From assembly GCA_024336345.1 (NCBI GenBank), contig JANFOG010000002.1, positions 3,968,001 through 4,032,000 of the forward strand: 64,000 nucleotides of DNA, in the 5' to 3' direction. The translations under genes were made by a program, and so were the position numbers. The DNA is from Mariannaea sp. PMI_226 (lineage: Eukaryota; Ascomycota; Sordariomycetes; Hypocreales; Nectriaceae). The first letter of the stretch is position 1; the number at the start of each line of letters is the position of its first letter. Below are positions 46,101-57,239 of the stretch, piece by piece. The notes beneath the pieces were generated by a model. It did not search any database and was not told the origin of the DNA. It worked only from the letters and a program-made list of their open reading frames with translations.

Positions 46101-46614
46101 CTTCCTCGAAAACTCGATAATTTGACCAAGGCAACAGCTTGCCAGCCTGAACAGAGTCCACGATCCATGCAGGTTTGACGATCCGATATCGGCTGAAATC
46201 GACCGCCTTTTTGGGAGGCAGAGTTGATGCAATGATATGGGTAGCCATTGTTTTCGAGTCCAAGTACTGAAGAAACCCTCCACCATGCTGTACAATATCG
46301 CGATGAAGTCTTGTTGAAGTAAATCAGCATGGCTTCGATCAGATAGATCGAGAGTTACGTCTCACTCACATGTGAAGAGGTGGCTGTGTATACCCCGTAA
46401 CGTGCGCAACAATGCCTTTAAATATCTGAGGTTTGTCTGAAGAAGTGCGCATCTCGGCATCGAGATTCTGGAGTTTGATCTTCTTCCGCCTGAAGTAATC
46501 ACCGAAGCCGAGAAACTCGCTCGCCTCATACTCTTCCCCTTCTTCATCATCGAAAGTGTGACCTTCGATACGTTTCCTCACTCGTGAAGAGTTCTTTTCG
46601 AGAACACTCCCCAT
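43177..46614 (-). CDS. rev1: Translesion DNA polymerase/deoxycytidyl transferase REV1
   Basis: A 1125-residue Y-family polymerase from exons 46370..46614 and 43177..46309, joined as TQPPLH-ILHRDIVQHGGGFLQ inside the BRCT domain. Rev1 inserts dCMP opposite abasic sites and scaffolds other translesion polymerases. The BRCT (about residues 65-160) ends with VKPAWIVDSVQAGKLLPWSNY. The polymerase core has the metal-binding YILHVDFDSFF (about 345), SCNYPAREFGVKNGMWMKRA and SVDEALIDVS (about 440), then the little finger. Three short DPxxxxxLPxxxxxxI/L motifs at roughly residues 815, 870 and 965 look like ubiquitin-binding motifs. The final 100 residues are the Rev1 C-terminal helical domain with LEKFLTRVIREERDTEKAMK. 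It is head-to-head with the RED-like gene. Confidence 0.95.
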
Positions 46615-47060
46615 TGTGTAGAGTGATCAGAGTTGCTGAAAGAGGATGAAATTGGCGTTACAGATTCGTCTGAGTGGCGGGATCCGCGGAGAGTAACTGT
46701 CGTGAGCGCGTGTTGAAACTTTGGAGCCAGGCAGTATGATGAAACTTAATCAGAGACCTCATAGACCAAGTTATTCCATAATTTGGAGTAATCCATGTCT
46801 CTTTCACGATGATCCTGATGAAATCCTTGTCGTCCAGTAGCTGCTTGTTGCGTCGCGTCAATCGATGAGGAACGATGGAAGTGGTGATAGTTGACCGCGT
46901 AAAGTGGATCGCGCCTTTCGCACGTCAACTCGTGACCCGCAGCTCCTTGCGCCACAGTTTGAAGCCTCAGCCGGCAAGGCTGAACTTTTTGATATCCTAC
47001 GTCAAGCCTGCGCCATACTATGTCCATTCACAAACCTCAACCACGATAGCAGGCGCCAGC
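46615..47060. promoter_or_regulatory. Divergent promoter region of rev1 and the RED-like gene
   Basis: A compact 446-base region between divergent starts. The segment from 46875 is open in frame with the RED-like gene but reads as leader. No distinctive element beyond CGCG-rich patches near 46704 and 46895 is visible. Confidence 0.5.
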
Positions 47061-48741
47061 ATGAATAACGAACAATTTCGCAACTTATTACTGCCAAAAG
47101 AACCAAGCAAAAAGACTAGCCAAAATGGTGCATCATCATCGGCTGCTCCCACCTCCGCCAAGGGAAGCTCGCTTGGTTCGCGACAACGGGCAAATATCCC
47201 AATGACGCCGTAAGTGGGATAAACGGCCGAACATAGAGGCAGAAACTAATGCGCATTTACACAGACGATCAGTAGGAGGTTCTCAGGCCGATTTTGCGCG
47301 ACAATTAGCAGAGCGACACAATGCGACCCAACCCCAGAAAAGGTTCAAATCCTTCGCTCCCAGAGGCGTCAAGCTAGCATCCGGATACGTCGATCGATCA
47401 AAAGAGCGAGAGGAGGACGCGGAAGATGAGCGTGCACAACAACTCAAAGAGTTGGAAGAGGCCTTGAAAAACGAAGAAATCGACCAGGAAACGTTTGAGA
47501 AACGTCGGTTTGAGATTGCAGGTGGAGATTTGAGCAGCACCCATCTCGTCAAAGGCCTCGATTTCAAGCTTCTCGCTAGAATAAAACAAGGAGAGGACGT
47601 ATATGGAGATAAACAGCCCAAATCTGAAGACGGAGACGAACCAGAGGCTGATGTTGACGATGAATTTGATCAACTCGAAGAACAGGAAACTCATGCGATC
47701 GCAAAAGAGAAGGAAAAGAAAAAGGGTGCTTTGTCAACCCTATCTTTAGCTCCCGGGAAGAAGCGAACACGAGACCAAATTCTGGCTGAATTAAAGGCAT
47801 CAAGGCAAGCGGCAAAAGCACAGCCGGAGTCTGAGCTGGGTGACCGGTTCCGCAAGATTGGAGCTAAACAGATGCCAGGGTCACGCATCGAGCGGGACAG
47901 CAAAGGCCGAGAAGTATTAATTATTGTGGATGAAGATGGTCACGAAAAGAGAAAAGTGCGAAAGGTTCAACCGGGCAACGAAAAGGGAGATGGGACGACT
48001 CATAACGGCCTACTAATGCCAGACAAGGATGCGAAGCCCTTAGGAATGGACGTTCCTGAACAATACAAGAGGAAGGATGAGCCGGAAGAGGAAGAGGATC
48101 TTGACATCTTTGATGGAGTTGGTGATGACTACGATCCCTTGGCTGGCATGAACGACTCCGATTCCGAATCAGAGGATGATGATGAGGACAAAGCTAAGAA
48201 GGGCAAGGATACTCAAGGCAGCCGAACAGATGACGAGACCAAGGACAAGTCAATGCCACCACCTCCAAAGCCTCAAGTACCACATAATTATTTCAAGGGT
48301 TCCAAGACGGGACTAATATCGGAGGAACAATCTAAAGCGCCATCCATGTCTGATCCCGCCATTCAGGCAGCTATCAAAAGAGCCGCAGCTCTGAACCCAA
48401 TAGGCAAGGACAGAAGCGGCGACGATGCGGATGACGCTGAGGCAGAGCAAAAGAAGGCTATGGAGGAACGGCGTAAGAAACTCCTCCAGGGGACTGACCG
48501 AGACGACGAAGATTTGGACATGGGCTTTGGCACAAGCCGTTTCGAGGACGAGGAAGACTTTGATGATAGCCGGGTCAAGCTTTCGAAATGGGGTGGTGGT
48601 GGTGGTGGTGGTGATGATGATGATGATACCCAGTCGAGGGGTGGCAAGTCAAAGCGAAAGCGAGGATCAAAGAAGCGCAAGGGCGATGTTAACAGTGCTG
48701 CTGATGTGCTGCGGGTAATGGAACAAAGGAAGCAATCATGA
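47061..48741 (+). CDS. RED-like spliceosomal protein (IK/SMU2 homologue)
   Basis: A 541-residue nuclear protein from exons 47061..47209 and 47265..48741, joined as ANIPMTP-RSVGGSQADF. The RED N-terminal domain is clear: MNNEQFRNLLLPKEPSKK, GVKLASGYVDRSKEREEDAE and STHLVKGLDFKLLARIKQG. RED (IK) works with SMU1 in the pre-catalytic spliceosomal B complex. The rest is highly charged, with acidic runs (EEEEDLDIFDGVGDDYDPL), a YFKGSK motif, and a basic end with KRKRGSKKRKGD. A GGT/GAT repeat (48591..48628) codes for a poly-Gly then poly-Asp run. The ATG at 47061 is preceded by in-frame sequence without conservation and is a better start. The intron (47210..47264) is 55 bases with an ACTAAT branch site. 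Confidence 0.9.
48591..48628 (+). repeat. In-frame GGT/GAT repeat in the RED-like gene
   Basis: (GGT)n followed by (GAT)n, encoding poly-Gly and poly-Asp; likely to vary in length between strains. Confidence 0.9.
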
Positions 48742-49846
48742 TGCCAAGGTAAATTGAACGCCCGATTTCGAACAACAGAGCACATCGGTTAGCCCTGCAA
48801 GGCTTCTTTGCTGAATAGTTCAGGGGAGTCACCTCCTTATTACACATATATGAATAATAACTCTGAATCAACATGACTTGATTAAAAAGAATGTGATGTA
48901 ACCTATCAGCCATAGCTAAACACGATAATTGACAGACGGGCTAGGCATTATACTTGACTGGCCCTTGAGTTGACAAGGTATCCTCCCCGCAATTGTAACC
49001 TCCACTACCTACCGTATATATCTCCACCACACCAACGGCCCAAGCGGAAACTCCAGACTCTTACGTAGTACCTTTGTCCCGACCAGCAAAGTCTGAAATG
49101 ATATTCTGCCTTCTTTTTCTATCTTATTCTTTTTTTTTTTTTTTTAAAAAAAAAAATAATAATCAATATATATATATTGCAAATCCCGTAGGATGAAATT
49201 TGATTTCAAAGCTAGATCTTGATTGATGACTTGAAACCACAAGTATCAAAGCGACAGCTGGGAACAGACACCCGCTGCAGAGTTCAAATAAGAAACATTA
49301 GTTATGTTCAATTACCCATCGTAATCACAGGCTACGCTACCACGAGACTCACAACACTCCACCACAATACCTACTTTTGGTAACAAGGGTATGGATAGAC
49401 ACGGGGGAGGCTGATGCTAGAGAAATAGGCAGGTAACCAAATTTATTAGTGAGCGGCCACCTCTCCACCGAGTCAAGCAACCAAGTTCTCTGTTAATTAC
49501 GTATTACCTAAGACCGGTGTGCACATGGCACCGACCTGGAGCTAGACCTGGGGTACTTCAGTAGCGGGAGCGTGGTTGGAGACAACGTACAGTAATAACC
49601 TCATACAGCGGGTTTGCATAGCCGCTCGGCCTTCCTTTCATGCCCCCTCCAATAAAACGCCGTTACTTGTTTGTTACCTGCTATACTTCAGACCGTCTAC
49701 TCATCGCATGATTCTTCCAATTCATTTTCCAACTTCCCATCCGCTAAATTGACCCGGAAGACGTCTTCACTTCCCTTTGTACCTTTTGACGCTGAATCCA
49801 TCACATCGACTCAAGACTCACTCACTCACTCAACCACTCAACAACA
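48742..49846. other. Intergenic region with T16/A11 hairpin
   Basis: About 1.1 kb between two plus-strand genes. A run of 16 T followed directly by 11 A (49130..49156) could form a hairpin; an AT repeat follows. The last 150 bases are pyrimidine-rich before the nucleosidase ATG. No gene is seen. Confidence 0.5.
49130..49156. repeat. T16-A11 inverted homopolymer
   Basis: Sixteen T directly followed by eleven A, self-complementary, with an AT microsatellite just downstream. Read directly. Confidence 0.9.
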
Positions 49847-51217
49847 ATGTCTTCTCCTCAAATCCCTGTCTGGTTGGACTGCGATCCCGGTCATGATGTA
49901 CGTCAAACCCCCTTCAAGAGTCCCAAATCAACCACAAGGCGCTCTAACCTTGGTGCCTGGGGATTGCTTGTTGTGGCATTTGTCAAAATACTGACCTGTA
50001 TAAGGACGCCTTCGCCATCCTCCTAGCCGCTTACCATCCCAACATCAAACTGTTGGGCATCTCAACCGTCTTTGGCAACGCCTCACTCGAGCAAGTATTC
50101 ACTTTTCTCTCAATTTTCAGTTATCGAAGTCGTCCTGTATAATCTCTAACCTGTAAAAAATATATTTTAGACACACTACTCGCAATGCCGCTTCCCTTCT
50201 CACTGCTATCGGAAAGCACAGGGAGATTCCCTTTCACGTTGGCCTTTCAAAGGCCCTTGAGCGTCCAGCGCTCCATGCACCAACAGACATCCACGGGGAG
50301 TCCGGGCTCGATGGTACAGACCTTCTACCCAAGCCCCTCTCCGAGCCCTCTTCTGTCCCAGGCGTAGAGGCCATGGCAGAGGCCATCCTGGCACAGGAAC
50401 CCGGCACTGCCTGGATTGTCGCCACCGGAGCTCTGACAAATGTCGGCGCTGTTTTTCGCAAGTACCCGGAGGTCATTCCTCACATCAAGGGTGTGAGTCT
50501 CATGGGCGGATCTATTGGAGACAACTTTACAGACGCGCCGCTGGGCATGGTGGATGGACATCCCAGAATCGGCAACTACACGCCATGGGCTGAGTTCAAC
50601 ATCCTTGTTGACCCCGAGGCGGCCGCTACCGTCTTCCACAACAAGGAGATTGCTGCAAAGACAACTGTCGTCCCCCTGGATCTCTCGCACCAAGTCCTGG
50701 CGACGCCTGATATCAGGGAGATGCTCCTCTATGGCCGCGATGGCGAGAAGACCGGTCCCGGGAAGACAACATTGAGAACGATGCTTGTAGAGCTCTTGTA
50801 TTTCTTTGCCAAAACTTATGCGTATGTGCATTCACTTTTCTCTTTTCTTGTTGACATTCACTGATACACCCCACCAGCGAGACTTTTGGTATCACCGCGG
50901 GGCCTCCCCTGCATGACCCACTGGCCGTCGCTGCGGTGCTCATCGGCACTGATAACGAGATTCCCTTTTTCGAGTGGGATGCAGAGCGCAGCCAAAGCCC
51001 TCAGCACCACGAGCGCTTTGAGGTGACCGTCATTACCGAGGGCACCTTTGATGAGGCCAGGGCTGGCAAGCAGACTGGTCGAACGCTTGCCAAGGCCCTT
51101 CCTTCAGGCTCCGAAGGTGTGAGAATCCCTCGTGGGGTGGACATTGAGAAGTTTTGGCAGGTCATTGAAGAGTGTATTGAACGTGCAGATGATGTCAATG
51201 CGGCACTCAAGCAGTAA
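49847..51217 (+). CDS. urh1: Uridine/inosine-type ribonucleoside hydrolase (URH1-like)
   Basis: A 375-residue nucleoside N-ribohydrolase from exons 49847..49897, 50005..50090, 50171..50821 and 50878..51217. It splits nucleosides into base and ribose for pyrimidine or purine salvage. The calcium-binding Asp cluster WLDCDPGHD-DAFAILLA is rebuilt by the first splice. FGNASLE-HTTRNAASLL requires the second intron (50091..50170) to use a GC donor (CGA|GCAAGTA); a GT donor would break the frame. Other hallmarks are WIVATGALTNVGAVFRKYP, GVSLMGGSIG, EFNILVDPEAAATVF and the late metal ligand in GPPLHDPLAVAAVL (about residue 276). The last splice gives KTYA-ETFGITAG. Length and motifs match fungal Urh1 proteins. 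Uridine preference is inferred from the yeast homologue. Confidence 0.92.
50091..50170 (+). other. GC-AG (noncanonical) intron in the urh1-like gene
   Basis: The 80-base intron begins GCAAGTA and ends TTTTAG. GCAAGT is the known consensus for GC donors. Only this border keeps the conserved NASLEHTTRNAASLL frame. Confidence 0.8.
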
Positions 51218-51346
51218 AATCCAGAGGACAAAATCAAAAGGGAAAAATAAAACAAACGGATAGATTATTGTTCTTATGCCACCATAGACTAGTGTAGCGA
51301 TAGCTAGCAATAGAGAATACTTTTATTTTTTTCTTCTTCCTTGATT

Positions 51347-52479
51347 CTACAATTCATCTCGAATAGCAATCTCTTCCCTGTACGAGTTGAAATTGAGCAT
51401 TAGCTTCAGACTCTGCTCGTAAGTCCATAAAGTTACAGCGCTCGCCGGCGCAGCCTTGATAAGGCCAATGGGGAGGCCTTTATACAGGCCTCTGATACCC
51501 TCGGTGCGAAGGATAGTTCGAATAGCTCCCCGAGCTGTCGAATATTCGGGTATTTCGTTATACACGTATTTCTGTCGTGATGGCCCTTGGACCTGAATTC
51601 GTTTTCGTACTAGGTCAAGGGGGAAAACGATTGTTTTACTGAACACGGAAGCCATCATTCCAGCTGTGGCGTCGCCGCTTCCCCACGGCATATGCAGACC
51701 TTCAAAGGACGCTCTAAGTGACTCATAAGTGAGAAAAAAGAGGCCCATGAACGGGACTATCTGACCCAGGCCAGGGCCAATCCCACGGAAAAAGCCCCTC
51801 CATCCTTCATCACGCTTGATGTCCCAAATGGCACCTTGCAAAGATGAGTAGATGCGATGGCGGCCCTGGGCTGCGAAGCGAGTACGGAGGAGATCCAAAG
51901 GATATGTTAGGCCTGTGGCAGCAGCACCGGAGGTAGCACCCGCAATAAAGCTCTCTGCTGCGTCCGGGAGACGATCGGGAAATGCGGTACGGAGGAAAAC
52001 AGTGGTATTTCGGTAGGTGGTGAACTGGATAGCAGCGTAGCAAACATACATCAGCTCGGCGGGGACATTGCCCTTCCACAACGCTGTGACGCCTTCATGC
52101 TTGATGATATGGCTGAGGGTCGCAAACGTTCCTCGATAAGCAGGGGCGTCGCGGAGGGATACTAGGGGATCGGAGAGGGAATGTGGTTGTAGTTGAAGGC
52201 GAATCTTGACGACATCGAGCGGCGCAACGACGAAGCTGTATGAAGAGAAAGCAGTAGGTCAGCGTCTGCGCTTGGAGCAATGAACGAGAGGTAGAAATGA
52301 TATTTTGGTGAGATGGACGCACCGAGAAACCAGTCCTGCAATGGCGCCGGCTGACACCGTTTGTAGCCTAGAGCCCTACATCGAAATGTTAGCCCTGGTG
52401 TTGCATGAAGAATACGTCGGCAGTGTGATGGTGGATTACAAACCTCATCCTTGAGGTGGTGACCGTCCCTGGAGGACAT
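51347..52479 (-). CDS. tpc1: Mitochondrial thiamine pyrophosphate carrier TPC1
   Basis: A 325-residue SLC25 carrier from exons 52444..52479, 52323..52375 and 51347..52235. It imports thiamine pyrophosphate into mitochondria in exchange for nucleotides. Splicing gives [38 protein letters not shown]. The three carrier signatures are [16 protein letters not shown] and [11 protein letters not shown]1-type blocks include [58 protein letters not shown] and [20 protein letters not shown]. The start MSSRDGHH was chosen as the first Met giving a short N-terminus; another in-frame Met lies 14 codons upstream. Three exons, the second only 53 bases, are unusually small for this window but typical for the gene family in ascomycetes. 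Confidence 0.92.
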
Positions 52480-55400
52480 GCATGCGGCCTTGGCCCTGGC
52501 GGACCGTGGCGCAGTAACCACAAGTCAGTCCCCAAGCCAGGTAAGTTCTCCCAAGTCGCAAGAGGTGTCGCAATGAGAGCTAGTATTGAATTCTATATTT
52601 TGAGATTGTCGGGATGATGAGAAGAGAGGGAGGAAGGGGAGAGAGAAAAAAAAGACAGCGACGTTGACAAATGCGCGCTGTAAGCGGGCAGAGGAAGATA
52701 CCGGAGGATGAAGCCCGGGAGTCGAGTGAGGTATTCGAAAAAGGAAGTTCCGCAGGAAAGCAAGGATCTTTGTTTGCGCCCAACGGTAAAATGGTTGCCA
52801 GGCGCAGAAGGAATAGGAATGCGATCTTGTGTTATTACGTAGGTCAAACTGGAGGTAGAGATGACTGCTCAAGGGGGGAAATGCAAAATAATGGGGGAAA
52901 AAAAAATTCAATGTCTCAAGTCCTTTCTCAGGTTCATATTTTGTTTGGGAAAAGTTGGGTTGCTTTCACCCGTCACAGCCGTCACAACAGTTGGGGTTTG
53001 CCTCCTCATCAATTTGCTTGGAGAAAGGGTGTGGCTAAAAAAAAATCATACTGCGTCACCTGCGCCCAGGTTTTGGAGGGAACTTCACAGTACAGCTGTG
53101 ACGCCATGGTAGAGCAGGGAATAATTATGTGGACGGGTTGAGGCGGTTGTTGGCGGCGAATCAAAGCCGAAAGGGACAAGGGAGCCTTAATAATTACCTG
53201 CCATTCCCTTGCTGACTGAGCCCCGTAGACCCCGAAGGACCCTGTGGAATAGGCGGAGGTACAATACCCCGAGCGCGGGAAAAGCGAGAACTAGGAAAAA
53301 GGAAACAAGAAAACCCCAGTACCTAGTTAACTTGGCTAGCTTCGGGCATCAAATGTGTACAATATATTAGGGGGCTTACTACAACGTGGATTATTAGATG
53401 TGAATTGACAGGGCGAAGCAGATGGAGTTCAACAGAAGAGCTTGAACTATTTTCCTGTGAAGCATCTATTCGCTGTTCGCTATTTTGCCGGTTTTGTTCT
53501 CCGAACACTTGCGGGCAGGGCTTTTCGGGTGTAAGTAAACCGAGGTTGACGTGCATTGGTCTTCAAATCCCTGGTCTTTGGTCCAGACATGCCACGCACC
53601 GCCCAAGATGATCAGATCTCGGCAGGATGGATCTCATCACTAGTGACGATCCAAGTCCGGTCGGACCACCTCATGGGTTGGGTTTTGTAGGCAATACTTT
53701 GTTTGTGCGATAAGTTGACATTTTCATCTGAGTTGAAATACCTCTAGTTCCTGGCGAGTGATGGGTTTTCAGTGCGGTAGGTATGAAGGGAGAGCTGGGT
53801 CCGCAAGAAACAAATACATGTCCAGCGCCAAAAAAAAAAAAAAAAAAAAAATCAAGTGGAAATCTGTGTATTTAAAAAGGAACCGGAAAATGAGCAGCGA
53901 GTTGATATCCGCAGAGTGGCCCGAGGTCGTTGTTACGAGTGAGGCGATGGAGATATTGGTAGGTAGCAAGAATGAAACGTTACCCAAAAAAAACAGCACC
54001 CTTCAGGTCACAGTACCAGAGACAGGGAAACCACCGCAAATACCAGGAATGATAAAATAAACCGCCTAAAATCTAAGAGTTCATAATTTCATCGATACTT
54101 CTTATATCACCACTTCATGGCTTTTAATTATCCAGCAAGAGCAGTCCGGCTATATAAGACCAGTAATTATAGGAAAACTGGCCTGAAGGCTTATCCATCA
54201 GAGACCAATGCAGAGTAGCTGCTTTTCATTTAGGCTATTTCCTTATTGAAAAGGGACAGCGAGAGGATGAAGAGAGGTTGAGTTACTGGCTCAACTAAAG
54301 TCTACGGTTATAATGCACGTGTCTAGATAATTCTTTAAGAGCTATCTTTCATAGTGTATTGTAAGTCAATTAACTAAGTAGCAACAAGAGTTAGTTTCAG
54401 TGAGTAGCAATTGATTATTACCTGGGGTGGGTCCCTTGTTGTTGTTGTTGTGGTTGTGCACCGCTGAGCAAGATACAATTAATGTTGACTGCGGCACGGT
54501 TTAAGGTGAAGAATTCTCGAGCCCTCTTGAAAAACAACCAAGAGGATTTTATAATAGCCAATGGCTGGCGCGGCCGGCCTATTAGAAGAACCTCACATCA
54601 ATTGCATGTTAATTACTATTCCATTGTGTCCACAATCATGCATCAGAGACAAATATCCAGCATCGTGATATATAACGATGGATGACCATACCCACCTCTG
54701 TGCACATTTGCACCTGTAGCGCATGAGAACCTTCGGTACCTAGGAATGCTGGGGCCTTATCTAGATCCAGCTAGCACCGATCACGAGGCGAACCCTCTCC
54801 AACTTTTTGATCACCTGAGATGGGACAAATGCGCAATGTTCCTTGATAAATAAGACCCCGAGACACAACATGAAGTAAAAAAAAAAGACCATGTAGCATA
54901 ACGTTAATATCCATATGACTGCCCTGACAAAAGGTGCCGTGTTCAGCGGATCCCGCACCCAAGTAGACTAGATGTAGCCTTGCTGTAACATTGGAGGTCA
55001 AGCTCGCAGTAGCTTCCATTGCTCCGAGCAAGCCACCACTCAGCGGCCCAGGAAATGCCATGACTTGCTAGAAACACGCACTAAAGTCCCAAAGAGCCCC
55101 CCATTACCGTGTAAGTTGTCATGGCCGCTTATTGCTTGGTGTAGCCGACACTGTAGTAGCTGGAGTTGCACCATTGGCAGGAGACGGTGCGAACACCGCA
55201 AATGCACTTATACTTTGGAAGATTGGAAGAAAAGTTGAGAAGGGAAACGACGGGCGATAGATGCGATGGAGGTGCTGGGCAGCTGAGGTACTCAGAAGGT
55301 AACTTACATACTACCGAAGTAAGTAAATACCCCCTTACCTATGGAGGAGGTATGAAATGAGTTCAGGGGACCGACCGCCTGCGAGCTGCCTACCGTGCCT

Positions 55401-56042
55401 ACTGTAGGTACCCTTCATGTATGGTACCGTTACCTTACCTCACCTCCACTATCCACTAACGGCAGCGGCCATGGCGACAACGTTGTGGCTTCTGCCTCTT
55501 GCCCAACGCGGTAAGAGCGTCATCCAAGAGGGGCCGAGCAACGGTAGGCGCGTGAACGGCAAGCACGCCTGCGGTTCTGCGGCAGTGTGTAGCTCTGCCT
55601 TCCTTCCACTTCTCCGGCCTTATTTCTTCGGTTCCCCATCCTCGTAGCTTTTCATCCTTCCTCTCATTCTTAACTCTCACCTCTCACCTCTCATCCTTCT
55701 ACTTCTCCAATACCAGGATTTGGCACTGCTTGGTATTTTTATTCTCAGCAAACTGCCAGTACCCTCCCTCTCCATCCCACCACCAGCACCACCAGTGCTG
55801 ACCAGGTACTATCCCGCTTCTTGCCCCCCCCACTTGCGGAACCACCGAACACAACTTCCGGATGTCGCATATAAAGTTCCGTGGCCATACAGCTTCATAA
55901 ATACCGAATCCGCTTCGACTCCCTCTTCTCAATATCCCACATAAGGTTTGGTGCAAGGAACAGAGTAGTCTTGGCCGACATCTTGCCTTCTCGACCTTTG
56001 CGCCGAGCTCCCGACCACCTTCCCCTCTACCGTCGTGCCACC
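52480..56042. other. 3.6-kb gene-poor interval
   Basis: The stretch separates tpc1 and the gene at 56043. It contains an A22 run (53830..53851), an AT-leaning section about 54060..54480, TTG repeats near 54439, and TACCT motifs at 55385..55445. The last 350 bases are C/T-rich leader. Open frames such as 54771..55061 on the minus strand lack coding character. No mobile element is recognised. Confidence 0.5.
53830..53851 (+). repeat. Poly(A) run of 22
   Basis: Uninterrupted A22 in the tpc1 upstream region. No retroposed gene or target-site duplication is seen next to it. Confidence 0.95.
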
Positions 56043-57239
56043 ATGACTGCGCCCATCCAGGCACCAAACCAGGCGGAGCTTCTTGCTCCTTTCCTCCCTG
56101 CGCTTCCCGCCGCCTCCTTCTCGACACAACCAGCCATAGGCATACTGCCTCTCCTCTCTCCAATCCTGCGTCAGCGAGTCAACATCCTGTCCTCTTCTAG
56201 CAACGAACCCTGGCTGCGCCTGTTGTGCTACGACTCGGCGAAGGTTGCGAAACTAGCTGAGATCGCCCAAAATGGCTGCCTGGAACCTCACCCAGTGTCT
56301 GGCGAAGTTGAAATAGACTGGGATTACGATGCTGAGACACGCTTTCGGCGCCTTGATCAGGAGACACTCCAGGCACTTGTCGTTCTTGAGAACTTGGGCT
56401 TGGTGTTCCAGCTTGTTTACTGTGTTGGCGACAAAGAGGGCGGCGGAGACGGCTGGAGAGTTGGAGAGGTGACAGTCGCTGAGCAGCCATCGCCTTTTTC
56501 GTCTTTTGGTGGCGTATCTTCCATTGCGGAAGCAGATCGACAGTTCGAGGAAAGCCGTGCGGAAAAGAAAGTCCCAGCCTTCAATGGCACGAGCCATAAG
56601 ACTCTTCACGTCTCCAATGGAGGATGTCATGAAACAGAGGACGACGACGACGACTATTGGGCGCGATATGATGCGACGCCCTCACGAACTCCAGCACAGA
56701 AGCCATCCCCGGCCCCAGTGCCGGTTTCCGCGCCCCAAGCAGTCAGCCGCGATGTCTCGTCAGCCGAAGCGGATTACTTTGCTCAATACGATACTGTACA
56801 ACCGGCCATGGATCCTCATGATCCAGATGAGGATGTTGGCCAGGCAGAGCTCGCCCCACCTCTAGGTCTCGGCCGAGTTGTGACGCATGACGCTGCCGAA
56901 TCCAGTGAGATGAACGAAACGCAAGGCACATGGACCTTGGCAGACGTGGACAAAGGTGACTCACGACGGAGCTCTAACGATGTCACTGACCATGATGCTA
57001 CTTTGGTGCATCCACGACCCGATTCCAGCGCAAGCTCCAATGGTTCTGAGACTGTTGCTAAGCTTGAGGCTACAGCCAACAGGCAAGAACAAAACGAATT
57101 TGGTGTCAAGCAGCACGTTTCTCGCAGCATACGGAGTCTCTTCCTTCTTGCCCGGTCTTCGGGTATTGACCGAGAAGAATTTGAGCGTCTTGTTCATGAT
57201 GAACTGAACGTTTTAGGCATAATGGAGAGTCACGAATGA
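56043..57239 (+). CDS. Unrecognised fungal protein with repeated Y[WF]A[RQ]YD motifs
   Basis: A 398-residue single-exon protein I do not recognise by name. Residues 1-150 look folded: PFLPALPAASFSTQPAIGIL, NEPWLRLLCYDSAKVAKLAE and LQALVVLENLGLVFQLVYC, with an embedded acidic turn VEIDWDYDAETRFR. The rest is low-complexity, Asp/Glu/Ser/Pro-rich. It contains two similar short motifs, DDDDYWARYDATPS (about residues 204-209) and SAEADYFAQYDTVQ (about 245-250), that look like linear binding motifs. The C-terminus returns to a predicted helical segment, HVSRSIRSLFLLARSSGIDR then EEFERLVHDELNVLGIM. The ATG at 56043 was chosen since the upstream in-frame stretch is Arg-rich leader-like. It may be conserved in Pezizomycotina, but function is unknown. 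Confidence 0.75.
   Translation: MTAPIQAPNQAELLAPFLPALPAASFSTQPAIGILPLLSPILRQRVNILSSSSNEPWLRLLCYDSAKVAKLAEIAQNGCLEPHPVSGEVEIDWDYDAETRFRRLDQETLQALVVLENLGLVFQLVYCVGDKEGGGDGWRVGEVTVAEQPSPFSSFGGVSSIAEADRQFEESRAEKKVPAFNGTSHKTLHVSNGGCHETEDDDDDYWARYDATPSRTPAQKPSPAPVPVSAPQAVSRDVSSAEADYFAQYDTVQPAMDPHDPDEDVGQAELAPPLGLGRVVTHDAAESSEMNETQGTWTLADVDKGDSRRSSNDVTDHDATLVHPRPDSSASSNGSETVAKLEATANRQEQNEFGVKQHVSRSIRSLFLLARSSGIDREEFERLVHDELNVLGIMESHE

Noticed and set aside
53830..53851. A22 as the tail of a retroposed element
   Set aside because: No reverse-transcriptase fragment, processed gene copy or flanking target duplication is visible.
54060..54480. AT-leaning stretch as a RIP-mutated transposon
   Set aside because: Base bias is mild, and no degenerate transposase or terminal repeats could be read.
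54771..55061. 96-codon minus-strand frame starting MAFPGPLSGG
   Set aside because: No family recognised, no splice partners and no leader; kept out for lack of support.
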